A stretch of 11,953 nucleotides of DNA from Methanosarcinaceae archaeon (lineage in GTDB: Archaea > Halobacteriota > Methanosarcinia > Methanosarcinales > Methanosarcinaceae). The stretch is taken from positions 30,597 to 42,549 of the forward strand of contig JAQVBP010000002.1 of assembly GCA_028690255.1 (NCBI GenBank), written 5' to 3'. The notes beneath the pieces were generated by a model that was not told where the DNA came from, did no database searches, and saw only the letters and a list, made by a program, of their open reading frames with translations. Each line of letters opens with the position of its first letter. The stretch's first letter is position 1. Of the stretch, positions 1-8,548 are shown one piece after another. The position numbers were made by a program, and so were the translations under genes.

Positions 1-10
1 TTTTTTGCAA

Positions 11-24
11 ATCCCTTCGGGGAT
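11..24. other. Short hairpin with C(UUCG)G tetraloop
   Basis: ATCCC (11-15) and GGGAT (20-24) pair around TTCG, giving a 5-bp stem closed by the very stable C(UUCG)G tetraloop. A T6 run lies at 1-6, before the stem on the + strand. It may be the tail of an upstream transcription unit cut by the window edge or a terminator for a gene to the left. The direction cannot be decided. Confidence 0.35.
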
Positions 25-581
25 CGGAGTTCCTTAACCGTGTTATTTTAATATAGCAATCACTAAATATAATATTAAAATCATAATTTCAGGAAGGATT
101 TCTTATATAAATCATAAGTCCTGACAAAAGGTTCACCGTACATTTCTAATAGGATTATGGCTATAAAAAACATGGAACACATCATTGTTGTATCAATAAA
201 TTAAAATATAAGCCAGTCATACACATAAATTGTAATCAGTTTGTTGGGGTCTGGTTTCAATAAGTTATAAGGGTCATCGAATGCATTGAAAGAAACTTCC
301 TTAGTTCGACTGTTCAAATTTATCTGTAAATTTTCTGTTTAACGTTCTGCAATTAGAGAATAAAACCATGGAAGAGGATGCCTTAAATTCGCGTTTATCC
401 GTGTCCATATATTTCCATCTGTGGTTCTTTACGTTGACAAGCAGCGATTTCAAAGCCCAAATTTATGGACATAATTTTGAATTGCAGTACATTATGTATT
501 GAAAGTTTCTTTGTTAAAAGAGAGTGCACCTATGTTTAGGTAACTTCTGGTCAAACTAACTCAATAAAAAAGAGGAATTTC
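25..581. other. AT-rich intergenic region with no convincing gene
   Basis: About 560 bp rich in A and T with stops in all frames. It ends in the ribosome binding site of the TPR gene (GAGG at 572-575). A TATA-like AAAATATAAG sits near 203-212, but it lies some 370 bp from the start codon, so I cannot assign it as the promoter. The only other structure noted is the internally repetitive stretch near 386-427, listed separately. Confidence 0.5.
386..427 (+). repeat. Short internally periodic motif, possible dispersed intergenic repeat
   Basis: The stretch contains related short words in succession: GCGTTTATCCGTGTCCAT, then TTTCCATCTGTGGTT. The ATCYGTG and TCCAT words recur. This resembles a family of short dispersed intergenic repeats of the type 'ATCCGTGT...ATCTGTGG' that I recall from several genomes. 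That resemblance is memory, not a search result. No other copy is visible in this window. Confidence 0.25.
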
Positions 582-3500
582 ATGGCGGCGGGAAAATCTT
601 TAATCAGTACATTCACATTCTGGTTTATTGCCTGTTTATGCATTATATCGGCTGGAGGTATACTCCACCCTGTCCTGGGTTTTGATGGAGAGGGGGTTTT
701 ATCTTTAAATTCGTCTTCGGGGGAACTACAGAATGCATTCGACGTTATTGATTTTGAGCCGAACTCGATTGATGCCGAGGCCCTCGGGAATGAGGGTCAG
801 AACTGCTATCTGCTAGGTAATTATACGGAAGCGCTTATCTGTTATGAAAAAGCGCTCGAACTGGATCAGAATTCCACTGCTACCTGGTACGGGAAAGCCT
901 GTACTCTTGAGGCCCTCGAAAGGTACGAACCTGCGGTTGAGGCCTTCGATAAAGCTCTTAAGACTTCTCCGAACTCCTCTTCGGTTATTTTCAACGCAGG
1001 ACTCGAAGCTTATAAGCATGAAAGCTATTCCGACGCAATAGAGAGCTTTGAAAAAGTGTTTGCTCTTGAAGTTTACCGGACAAAGGTCTCTTACAGGAAA
1101 GGGAAAGTCCTCACAGAGCTTGGTCTGCACCAGCCGGCCCGGATAGCCTTTGAAGAAGCCCTGATCTTTTCTTCGGGCTGTGCTGAGGCCCTGTATATGA
1201 AGGGGATGGCTTTTGAAGGACTTGAGCAGTATGAAAGCGCCATAGAATGTTTTGACGGTGCACTCAATATCACCCCCAACAACGCCACTCTCTGGTATCA
1301 GAAAGGACAGAATTACGATTATCTCGGAAATAATGAGACTGCCCTCGAATATTATGACAAGGCCATATCCTTTGCTCCTGCTTATACCGATGCCTGGTTC
1401 AGCAAAGGGCTTGTCCTCGACCGGCTTGGAAACTATGAAGATGCAATTAAATGTTATGACAATGTCCTTCTTTCCGATCCCGCGAACCTCGAAACTCTCC
1501 AGAAAAAAGGGGCTGATCTCGAGCAGCTTTCCAGATACTCCGAAGCAATCCAGTGCTACGATGTAATCCTTAATTACGACCCCGGCAACTCCGATGCCTG
1601 GTACAGCAAGGGATCTTCCCTTAAAAAACTGGGACAAACCGAAGCTGCAATTGAATGTTTTTCCAGAGCCCAGAACCCCGATACCACTCTTGAAACCGAA
1701 GCTCCCGGCAACGATATCCTTCTTGAAAAACTCCTCGCCAGAGATGCGGCGGTAGTGTGCTACCCGGAGCCTTCTGTGTTTTATTCAAAGGTAGGGGAGA
1801 TCTGGTATGAAAAGGCCCTGGCGTTTGATGAACTCGGAAATTATGAAAACGCACTGGATTGTTATGACCAGGCTCTTGAGGAAGATTCAAAGCACCCTGT
1901 GATATGGTACCGGAAGGCCCTGGTCCTCGACCGGCTTGAAAGGTCTACTGAAGCCGCTGAATGTTATGGAAAAGCCCTGAAACTTGATTCTGACTCTCCC
2001 CTGGTCTGGTATAAGAAAGGGGCTGTTTTTGCGAAGCTCGGAAAATATAAGGACGCTGCCAGATGCTATAATGAGGCTATTGAGCTGAATGAAAACTATA
2101 CCCTTGCCTGGTACAGTAAGGCTTCGGCCCTTGTCAAGCTTGAAAAATACGAGGAATCCGTTGAGTGCTACAGCAAGGTCCTTGCTTTTGAACCCGGGAG
2201 TGCGGAACTCTGGTATAAAAAAGGGCTTGCTCTGGACCAGATCGGAAAGGTCGAAAGTTACTCCGAAGCTGTCGAATGTTACAGGCAGGCCCTTCAGATT
2301 AACCCGACTTATGCCCCGGCCCGTTTTAAATTGAATGAGGGCCTGGAAGTGCTGGGAAACACCATGGGCACTTCCGAAACCTCAGGCCCGGACGAAACGG
2401 GTATTAACGTCGATGTTATTGAAACCCTGCAGAAGAAAGGCTTTTTTTTCTACCTGCTCGGATATAACGGCCTGGAGGACAGTGAGGCTCCTCTGACTTT
2501 TGATCCTGAAAGCCTTGAGAGTTTCGATCCAGATTTTGTTTTCGAGCAGGTCTGGCATGGAAAAGCTTCGGTTTCAGGAATACTTGGGATGAATGATGAC
2601 GCCCTTGGCTCTTATGAGAATGTCCTCATGCTTAATCCCAACAATACCGCGGCCTGGTCCGAAAAAGGCTTAATTTTAGAACGGATAGGAAGATACGAGG
2701 AGGCTTCCGCATCATATGAAAAAGCCGTGACCCTTGACCCGCACTCCGTCATGGCCTGGCAGAGCCTGGCCTCCAGTGTAGGAAGGCTCGGGCGCTATGA
2801 GGAAGCTATAGGGTACTATGACAGGGTCCTTGAGCTTGAACCCGGAAATTTACAGGCTCTTTCGGAAAAAACGTCGGCTTTCGTAACGCTCGGGAATTAT
2901 TCCGAAGCCATTGGCGGCTATGATAAAATCCTTGCCCTTGAACCCGGAAACGCGGGGGTGTGGACTCAGAGGGCTGTAGCTCTCGGGGAGCTTGGAAGGT
3001 ACTCGGAGGTGGTGGAAAGCTATGATAAGGTCCTTGAACTTGAACCCCTGAACATTGAAGCCCTTTCCGAAAAAGGCAGAGCGCTCGAGCAGCTCGGGCA
3101 GGGGGAAGCAGCCATCGCAACTTACGACAGGATCCTTGAGCTTTCTCCTCTCGATTCCTCTGTCCTGTTCAGAAAAGGGGCAGTTCTTGATCACCTGGGA
3201 CGGTATGTGGAAGCTATTGCCTGCTATGACCGGGTCCTCGAGCTTGAGCCCGCAAACGTTAAGGCTTATAATATCAAGGGCTTTGACCTCTACATGCAGG
3301 GCAACTATCTCGAGGCCATAAGCTGCTATGATAACGTTCTGAAATACGACCCGAACAACGTGGTTGCCTGGTACCTCAAGGGGGCTGCCCACTACAAGGT
3401 CAGCAGTGATAATGCTGCTCTGACCTGTTACAACAAGGTGCTTCAACTCAGGCCCGACTGCATAACAGCCTGGTACAACAAAGGCTTTATCCTCAATGTA

Positions 3501-3797
3501 AATGGAGAAATTGAGGAGGCTATTTCCTGCTACGACCGGGCACTTGCAATCAACCCGAATTCAGCCTCTGCGCTCTACAACAAACGTTTTGCCCTCTACC
3601 GCATTCGCAGCTATGAACTCGCTTCGCAGTGCAAGGTAAAACTGGACGCTCTCGACCCGGATTTTGTAGAGGCCCTTCAGGACCGCGGTACAAAGTTCTT
3701 CCTGCCTGACAGCTACAATGAGGCACTGGCTTACACGCTTCCGAACAGGTGGTATGAGGAGCCGGAAACGATTGTATCGGTAATGGAAGATAATTGA
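582..3797 (+). CDS. Exported tetratricopeptide repeat (TPR) protein, about 25 TPRs
   Basis: The 1071-residue product starts with a hydrophobic segment (about residues 9-33) after a single Lys, typical of a signal peptide or N-terminal membrane anchor. From about residue 67 to 1040 it is almost entirely 34-residue TPRs of the form W-Y-x-K-G...L-G-x-Y-x-x-A-I-x-C-Y-D-x-A-L...P. I count about 25. Two stretches break the register: about 366-407, and 580-655, which is acidic and Gly/Ser rich. TPRs form a superhelical scaffold for protein-protein contacts; no catalytic domain is visible. Many N-x-S/T sequons (for example in NSSS, NYTE, NSTA, NATL) fit an extracellular, possibly glycosylated location, by inference. 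The start is supported by GAGG at 572-575, 6 nt before ATG. There is no lipobox and no C-terminal membrane segment. The gene stands alone, with a 739-bp gap after it. Partners and function are unknown. Confidence 0.9.
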   Translation: MAAGKSLISTFTFWFIACLCIISAGGILHPVLGFDGEGVLSLNSSSGELQNAFDVIDFEPNSIDAEALGNEGQNCYLLGNYTEALICYEKALELDQNSTATWYGKACTLEALERYEPAVEAFDKALKTSPNSSSVIFNAGLEAYKHESYSDAIESFEKVFALEVYRTKVSYRKGKVLTELGLHQPARIAFEEALIFSSGCAEALYMKGMAFEGLEQYESAIECFDGALNITPNNATLWYQKGQNYDYLGNNETALEYYDKAISFAPAYTDAWFSKGLVLDRLGNYEDAIKCYDNVLLSDPANLETLQKKGADLEQLSRYSEAIQCYDVILNYDPGNSDAWYSKGSSLKKLGQTEAAIECFSRAQNPDTTLETEAPGNDILLEKLLARDAAVVCYPEPSVFYSKVGEIWYEKALAFDELGNYENALDCYDQALEEDSKHPVIWYRKALVLDRLERSTEAAECYGKALKLDSDSPLVWYKKGAVFAKLGKYKDAARCYNEAIELNENYTLAWYSKASALVKLEKYEESVECYSKVLAFEPGSAELWYKKGLALDQIGKVESYSEAVECYRQALQINPTYAPARFKLNEGLEVLGNTMGTSETSGPDETGINVDVIETLQKKGFFFYLLGYNGLEDSEAPLTFDPESLESFDPDFVFEQVWHGKASVSGILGMNDDALGSYENVLMLNPNNTAAWSEKGLILERIGRYEEASASYEKAVTLDPHSVMAWQSLASSVGRLGRYEEAIGYYDRVLELEPGNLQALSEKTSAFVTLGNYSEAIGGYDKILALEPGNAGVWTQRAVALGELGRYSEVVESYDKVLELEPLNIEALSEKGRALEQLGQGEAAIATYDRILELSPLDSSVLFRKGAVLDHLGRYVEAIACYDRVLELEPANVKAYNIKGFDLYMQGNYLEAISCYDNVLKYDPNNVVAWYLKGAAHYKVSSDNAALTCYNKVLQLRPDCITAWYNKGFILNVNGEIEEAISCYDRALAINPNSASALYNKRFALYRIRSYELASQCKVKLDALDPDFVEALQDRGTKFFLPDSYNEALAYTLPNRWYEEPETIVSVMEDN

Positions 3798-4013
3798 TTG
3801 GAGGATGTTTGCGGGACCCTGGTTTCCGCAGTACTTCTCCACTCAAAATCAGTGAATAATTTTCGGAAATTGGGGTTGAGCCACAAAATCAGGGCCCCTG
3901 GTCGAAGATGGCGAAAAGCCTTTTGAGTCACAGGGCCCGGATTTATTAGCTGGATCTTTTGGTTTTACCGGGTTGGGTTGAGTGTTGTGGTTCCGAAACC
4001 CCGCCCCCTCAAC

Positions 4014-4074
4014 GGCCGACGCAGGCGGCCGGGCGTGTTTCAAGTCCGGGTTTCTGTCAAGTCCAATTTTTTTT
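4014..4074 (+). terminator. Possible terminator: GC stem and downstream T8 tract
   Basis: GGCCG (4014-4018) and CGGCC (4026-4030) can pair around a 7-nt loop. TCAAGTCC occurs twice just after the stem, and a run of eight T follows at 4067-4074. Archaeal termination relies mainly on T-rich tracts, so the T8 could end transcripts from the TPR gene about 270 bp upstream. The 36-nt gap between stem and tract makes a single intrinsic unit uncertain. Confidence 0.3.
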
Positions 4075-4344
4075 GTCCTCACGAAAAGGCCGCTCGCTTG
4101 TGCGACCGGTGAGAGCGCTGTCCCCTGGAAATCATCAACTTTTGCCGGAAATTGGTTTTGATTCGTAGAAGTAAAAACCTGGTAATGTGGAAAAGTGTAC
4201 ATACAAAAACCGGGTCATGGTGTTGAAAATCCGGCAACCTTGAAAACAGGGCAAATATATGAGGCCGGTTTTTGCGAAAAATTTTATTGAGTCCCCTATT
4301 CCGGATTTTGAATACGACTTTTTGTTTTATCCAGAGGTGAGGCT

Positions 4345-4374
4345 CCGGGGGGTTATTGTGGTTAAAACCCCCGG
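4345..4374 (+). other. GC-rich hairpin upstream of ileS
   Basis: CCGGGGG (4345-4351) pairs with CCCCCGG (4368-4374). If G4352 is bulged, two further T-A pairs extend the stem inward. It is the strongest local stem in the gap and lies about 160 bp upstream of the ileS start. It could be a leader structure or a terminator remnant; no adjacent T-run supports termination. Confidence 0.35.
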
Positions 4375-4536
4375 GTTCTTACACGGCAGGAGCTGTTTTT
4401 TCTTTGTAATACAACAAAGCTTAAATTAAGTGTAGCAATTACTGATTAGACTTTACTGTACGGCAAACACTCAGCGTTGGCCAGTCGCAAAATCGGATCT
4501 TTAAACTTACACTAATCTTTATAGGGTGACCCCCAG

Positions 4537-7500
4537 ATGATAAAAGAAATTACTGCCAAATACGAAGCAGAACAAATTGAACAAAAAGTAACGCAGTTCT
4601 GGGACGAAACCGACGCCTACCGGAGGACCCGGGAGCGCCGAAAAACCGGAAAAAAGTTATTCTTCGTGGACGGACCTCCTTACACCACCGGACACATCCA
4701 CCTGGGGACTGCCTGGAACAAGATCATCAAAGATTCCATTCTCCGCTACTATTCCATGCATAACCGGAACATCATGGAGCGCCCGGGCTGGGATATGCAC
4801 GGGCTGCCCATCGAGGTCAAGGTCGAAGGAGTTCTGGGCTTTAAGTCCAAGAAAGATATCGAGAGTTTCGGGGTCGGGAACTTCATCTCCAAATGCAAGG
4901 AGTTTGCTCTTGGCCAGCAACAGGCCATGACCGAACAGTTCGAGAGACTCGGGGTCTGGCTCCAGTGGGAAGCCCCCTACATGACCCTCAAGGACGAGTA
5001 CATCGAAGCCGCCTGGTGGACTCTCAAGCAGGCCGAGAAAAAGGATTTGCTCGACGTGGGCAAGCGCGTGGTTAACTGGTGTCCCCGCTGCGAAACCGCC
5101 ATCGCCGACTCCGAAGTCGAATACGCCGACCGGACGGACCCTTCAATCTACGTTAAATTCAAGGTCAAAGGTGAGGAAAACACCTTCATCGTTATCTGGA
5201 CCACAACCCCCTGGACCATTCCCTCAAACATCGCAGTCGCGGTCCACCCTTCCTTCGAATACGCGAAGTTCAGGGCAGTCCGTCAGGACGGCAAAGAAGA
5301 AGTCCTGATAGCAGCCACGACTCTCATAGAAAACGTGCTTCGGAAGGGCAGGTACACGGACTACGAAATCCTTGAAACCCTGCTCGGAGAAGACCTTGCA
5401 GGGCTTGAGTACGAAAGCCCGCTTGCGGACCTCGTCCCGCTCCAGGCCGAATTCAGGCACAATGTCTACGAGGCCGAATACGTAACCGCCGAAAACACCG
5501 GCTGTGTGCACATCGCCCCCGGGCACGGGATGGACGACTTTGCAGTCGGGGTTAAAAACAAGCTTCCGATTTTCTGCCCGGTCGGCCCGAGCGGAGCCTA
5601 CACCGAAGAAGCCGGAAAGTATGCCGGCATGAACATCAGGGAAGCCAATGCCGTTGTCATCGAAGACCTGCTTGAGCGCGACCGGCTCCTGACCGAGGAA
5701 AGCATCACCCACAGGTACGGGCACTGCTGGCGCTGCAAGACTCCGATCATCTACCTTGCAACCGAGCAGTGGTTCCTCAAGATCACGGAACTTAAAGAGA
5801 AAATGCTTGCCGAAATCGAGGCCGTGGACTGGTATCCCGACTGGGCGGGTTCGGCCCGGTTCAGGACCTGGGTGGAAGGTGCAAGGGACTGGTGTATTTC
5901 CAGACAGCGCTACTGGGGAATCCCCATTCCGGTCTGGAAATGCCGGAAATGCGGAAAGATGGAAGTTATCGGGACAAAGCAGGAACTGGTCGAAAAGTCC
6001 AACGCCAGTGCCGAGATCGAGCTGCACCGGCCCTACGTGGACGAAGTAATCATCCCCTGTGAATGCGGGGGGGATATGAAACGTGTGGAAGACGTCTTTG
6101 ATGTCTGGTTTGACTCGGCCGTCGCTTCCTGGGCAACCCTGAAGTTCCCGCAGCATGAAGAAGACTTTAACGAATGGTGGCCCGCCGATTTCATCACCGA
6201 AGGCCATGACCAGACCCGCGGCTGGTTCTATTCCCAGCTCGGGGCGAGCATGGTCGGGTTCGGGCGTGCTCCTTACAAGAGTGTGCTCATGCACGGCTTC
6301 ACCCTTGACGGCACGGGAAAGAAGATGTCCAAGAGTCTTGGAAACGTCATTACCCCGCAGGATGTAATCGACAAATTCGGAGCAGACACCCTCAGGGCCT
6401 ATGTGCTTTCCGCAAGTGCCCCCTGGGAAGACCTTAAGTTCAACTGGGAAGAGGTCGCAACCGTCCACAGGTCCATTAATATCCTCTGGAACGTCTTCCG
6501 CTTCCCGCTCCCTTACATGGCCCTCGATAAGTTCGACCCCATGAAAGTTTCCCTGGACTCTGTCAGGGACGCTCTCCGGGAAGAAGACAGGTGGATCCTT
6601 TCAAGGGCCCAGTCCATGATCAAGGCCGTGGACGAAGCCATGAGCGGCTACCTGCTCCACAAGGCCGTCCGGGAAATCCTGGAGTTCACTCTTGAAGACC
6701 TCTCCCGCTGGTACATCCAGCTTATCAGGCCGAGGACCTGGACCGAAGCCGAGGACCCGGACAAGCTTGCTGCCTACAGCGTGCTCTACGAGGTCTACGT
6801 GACCCTGACCAGGCTGCTTGCCCCCTTCATGCCCTATCTTGCCGAGGAGATGTATCAGAACCTCGTCCGGAACGTGGACCCGAAGGCCCCCGAGTCCATT
6901 CACATGTGCGACTGGCCCGAGGTCAATGAGGCATACCTTGACCCCGAACTCGAAGCCGCCATGACCACGGCCCGTTCAATCGTGGAAGCCGCTTCAAATG
7001 CCCGCCAGAAGGTAGGCAGGAAACTCAGGTGGCCTGTTGCCCGGATCGTGGTCAGCCCCGAGACAGGGGCCGCAGCCGTAGCTGTTAAGAGGCTTTCATC
7101 CGTTCTGAAAGACCAGACCAACTCCAAGGCCATCGTGCTGACCGGCGTCGGAGAAAGCTGGGACGAACTTGGCCTTGAAGTTATTCCGGACCCCGGGAAG
7201 CTTGGGCCGGTCTTTAAGAGGGATGCAGGCAAGGTTTCCGCTGCCCTGAAAGAGGTCGATGGCGCGGTTCTCAAGAAAGCCTTTGCCGAAGCCGGGGAAT
7301 TCGAGCTAACCCTCGCCGACGGAAGCTCTGTTACCATCACCCCTGAAATGGCCAACTTCGCAGAAACTTTACCTGAAGGAGTCGCAAGTGCAGGGTCCTC
7401 AGCAGGCCTGGTCTACGTGGACGCCAACCTGACCCCCGAACTCGAAGGCGAGGGCTATTCCAGGGAAGTCATCCGCCGCCTCCAGGATATGAGAAAGGAA

Positions 7501-7713
7501 CTTGACCTTATTGTGGACGAGAACATCAAAGCCGAAGTCCGGATCGAGGACGAAAGGGTTATGGGCCTTGTAGAGCCCCTCAAAGGCCTGATCGCCGAAG
7601 AAGTCCGGGCCGCAAGCTTTGAACTCTCCTCCGCAGCCGAGGTTTCCGGGGCCCTTGTCAAGGCCTGGGACGTCGAGGGCATTGCCATGAAAATGGGCAT
7701 CTCGAAGGCCTAA
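4537..7713 (+). CDS. ileS: Isoleucyl-tRNA synthetase
   Basis: This cytoplasmic class Ia enzyme charges tRNA-Ile with isoleucine using ATP, and hydrolyses mischarged valine in its CP1 editing domain. The 1058 residues match the usual length for archaeal enzymes. Visible motifs, in order: HIGH-type HIHLG (53-57); GWDMHGLPIE (84-93); a Cys pair at 182/185; editing motif TTTPWTIPSN (222-231); editing GHGMDDF (329-335) with its conserved Asp; Cys pairs at 397/400, 469/472 and 508/510, likely zinc ligands; EGHDQTRGWF (555-564) of the catalytic core; KMSKS (596-600); and the anticodon-binding domain with LSRWYIQLIRPRTW from about 722. The C-terminal extension from about 840 is of the archaeal/eukaryotic type. 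GGTGA at 4525-4529 lies 7 nt before ATG and fixes the start. Codons are GC-rich compared with the flanks. Nothing is missing or broken. The gene appears monocistronic: the next gene has its own promoter-like sequence. Confidence 0.98.
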   Translation: MIKEITAKYEAEQIEQKVTQFWDETDAYRRTRERRKTGKKLFFVDGPPYTTGHIHLGTAWNKIIKDSILRYYSMHNRNIMERPGWDMHGLPIEVKVEGVLGFKSKKDIESFGVGNFISKCKEFALGQQQAMTEQFERLGVWLQWEAPYMTLKDEYIEAAWWTLKQAEKKDLLDVGKRVVNWCPRCETAIADSEVEYADRTDPSIYVKFKVKGEENTFIVIWTTTPWTIPSNIAVAVHPSFEYAKFRAVRQDGKEEVLIAATTLIENVLRKGRYTDYEILETLLGEDLAGLEYESPLADLVPLQAEFRHNVYEAEYVTAENTGCVHIAPGHGMDDFAVGVKNKLPIFCPVGPSGAYTEEAGKYAGMNIREANAVVIEDLLERDRLLTEESITHRYGHCWRCKTPIIYLATEQWFLKITELKEKMLAEIEAVDWYPDWAGSARFRTWVEGARDWCISRQRYWGIPIPVWKCRKCGKMEVIGTKQELVEKSNASAEIELHRPYVDEVIIPCECGGDMKRVEDVFDVWFDSAVASWATLKFPQHEEDFNEWWPADFITEGHDQTRGWFYSQLGASMVGFGRAPYKSVLMHGFTLDGTGKKMSKSLGNVITPQDVIDKFGADTLRAYVLSASAPWEDLKFNWEEVATVHRSINILWNVFRFPLPYMALDKFDPMKVSLDSVRDALREEDRWILSRAQSMIKAVDEAMSGYLLHKAVREILEFTLEDLSRWYIQLIRPRTWTEAEDPDKLAAYSVLYEVYVTLTRLLAPFMPYLAEEMYQNLVRNVDPKAPESIHMCDWPEVNEAYLDPELEAAMTTARSIVEAASNARQKVGRKLRWPVARIVVSPETGAAAVAVKRLSSVLKDQTNSKAIVLTGVGESWDELGLEVIPDPGKLGPVFKRDAGKVSAALKEVDGAVLKKAFAEAGEFELTLADGSSVTITPEMANFAETLPEGVASAGSSAGLVYVDANLTPELEGEGYSREVIRRLQDMRKELDLIVDENIKAEVRIEDERVMGLVEPLKGLIAEEVRAASFELSSAAEVSGALVKAWDVEGIAMKMGISKA

Positions 7714-7739
7714 CAGGAAGAAAAAGCAGGAATAAGGAA

Positions 7740-7803
7740 TGAACGCCGGATATATGCCAGATATACACCATTTATACACCATTTAAGGTTGCTCTGGCGT
7801 TCA
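7740..7803 (+). other. Stem enclosing an 11-bp tandem duplication, 3' of ileS
   Basis: TGAACGCC (7740-7747) pairs with GGCGTTCA (7796-7803). One G-T and two Watson-Crick pairs extend it inward. The enclosed 42 nt contain ATACACCATTT twice in exact tandem (7763-7773, 7774-7784). It lies 26 bp after the ileS stop, so it could stabilise or end the ileS transcript. No T-run follows. Confidence 0.4.
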
Positions 7804-7830
7804 CCCGGTGGTTTGAATTGTGATTGATTC

Positions 7831-7861
7831 GTGAGTTTTATATAAAAGAGTGAGTTTTATA
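7831..7861 (+). promoter_or_regulatory. Probable mptE promoter: TATA box in a duplicated 12-mer
   Basis: The palindromic TTTTATATAAAA (7836-7847) is a good archaeal TATA box. A start of transcription about 25 nt downstream would leave a short leader before mptE. The 12-mer GTGAGTTTTATA occurs at 7831-7842 and again at 7850-7861, a spacing of 19 bp, so two overlapping TATA-like elements or a repeated operator are possible. Confidence 0.5.
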
Positions 7862-7893
7862 CGAAAGAAAATCTGAGGAAAACCCGGAAGGAG

Positions 7894-8544
7894 TTGATTT
7901 CACTGGACTTTGCTGCCTGGGAGCCAATTTACAAAAAAATACTGGAAGACTTTGGTTTTGATCGGCTCGGTGATGAGCAGGCGGCACTTCTCCTTTCCGG
8001 GATGCTGACAGAGGCAAATTCTGTCGGCCTTTCCGAACTTGAGTTCGTTATTTCAAAAAAGCCCGTGCTGGTCTGCGGAAACGCTCCGACCCTGCGTGCG
8101 GAGCTTTTGGAACTCGAGCTTTCCAATTTTGTTATTATTGCAGCCGACGGGGCCGCTGCCATCCTTATGGACCTCGGCCGGATCCCGGAAGTAATCGTGA
8201 CGGATCTCGACGGAAATTCCGAAGTCGATATCGAAAAAGAAATCACGGCCTGCGAAAAAGGTTCGCTTCTCCTTATCCACGCCCACGGAGACAATCCGGA
8301 TAAGCTTGAGAAATACGTGCCCCGTTTTAAGAGATTTATAGCAACAACCCAGGCCGGGCCTTTTGATAGGGTCTACAATTTCGGGGGCTTCAGTGACGGG
8401 GACCGCTGCGTCTTTGTGGCTCTAGAATTTGGGGCCGCAAGCGTCCTGTTGGTTGGGTTTGATTTTGAGGACCCGGCTGTGAATCCGATTAAGAAGAAAA
8501 AATTGGTGTGGGCCAGGGAATTGATTAAGCTTTGCGGTATCTGA
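7894..8544 (+). CDS. mptE: 6-hydroxymethyl-7,8-dihydropterin pyrophosphokinase, MptE type (DUF115)
   Basis: Members of this family transfer pyrophosphate from ATP to 6-hydroxymethyl-dihydropterin, a step toward tetrahydromethanopterin, the C1 carrier of methanogenesis. The archaeal enzyme is unrelated to bacterial FolK and resembles the thiamin pyrophosphokinase fold. Seen in the 216-residue product: CGNAP (61-65), AADGA (83-87), TDLDG (103-107) with likely metal-binding aspartates, HAHGDN (129-134), GGFSDGDR (164-171) and GFDFED (188-193). The length fits the family. The start is uncertain: TTG at 7894 directly abuts GGAAGGAG (7886-7893) with zero spacing. A CTG at 7903 would have a normal 9-nt spacing and would shorten the protein by three residues. 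The family assignment is firm from the motifs; the start is not. It lies 180 bp after ileS with its own TATA box and is followed by a terminator. Confidence 0.9.
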   Translation: MISLDFAAWEPIYKKILEDFGFDRLGDEQAALLLSGMLTEANSVGLSELEFVISKKPVLVCGNAPTLRAELLELELSNFVIIAADGAAAILMDLGRIPEVIVTDLDGNSEVDIEKEITACEKGSLLLIHAHGDNPDKLEKYVPRFKRFIATTQAGPFDRVYNFGGFSDGDRCVFVALEFGAASVLLVGFDFEDPAVNPIKKKKLVWARELIKLCGI

Positions 8545-8548
8545 AAAA

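Larger units (their letters stand above)
3798..4536. other. 739-bp noncoding gap, structured upstream region of ileS
   Basis: No ORF here has a plausible start, binding site and composition. Base composition is mixed: a G/C-rich block at about 3890-4140, then AT-rich sequence toward ileS. It holds a near-palindrome CAGGG-C-CCCTG (3890-3900), a GC stem followed by a T8 tract (listed separately), two 9-bp inverted repeats in interleaved order (4205-4213 with 4265-4273; 4226-4234 with 4301-4309), a strong GC hairpin at 4345-4374 and a weak stem CTTTGT/ACAAAG (4402-4407/4414-4419). It probably contains the 3' end of the TPR transcript and the ileS promoter. I could not pick a convincing TATA box at the right distance from ileS. 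Confidence 0.5.

Noticed and set aside
813..1637. 274-codon open frame antisense to the TPR gene
   Set aside because: It is a shadow of the repetitive TPR coding frame; its periodic translation mirrors the repeats.
4037..4050. tRNA-like T-arm word (TTCAAGTCC)
   Set aside because: No acceptor, D or anticodon stems can be placed around it; the 5-bp T-stem is also poor.
3849..4202. Minus-strand 117-codon and plus-strand 69-codon frames in the gap before ileS
   Set aside because: They overlap each other, have no clear binding site, and the translations look like random Pro/Lys-rich sequence. They are possibly a translated intergenic repeat, but nothing supports a gene.
5224..6468. 414-codon open frame antisense to ileS
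   Set aside because: It lies entirely over the well-supported ileS gene. Long antisense frames are expected opposite GC-rich, strongly biased codons, and the translation shows no recognisable motif.
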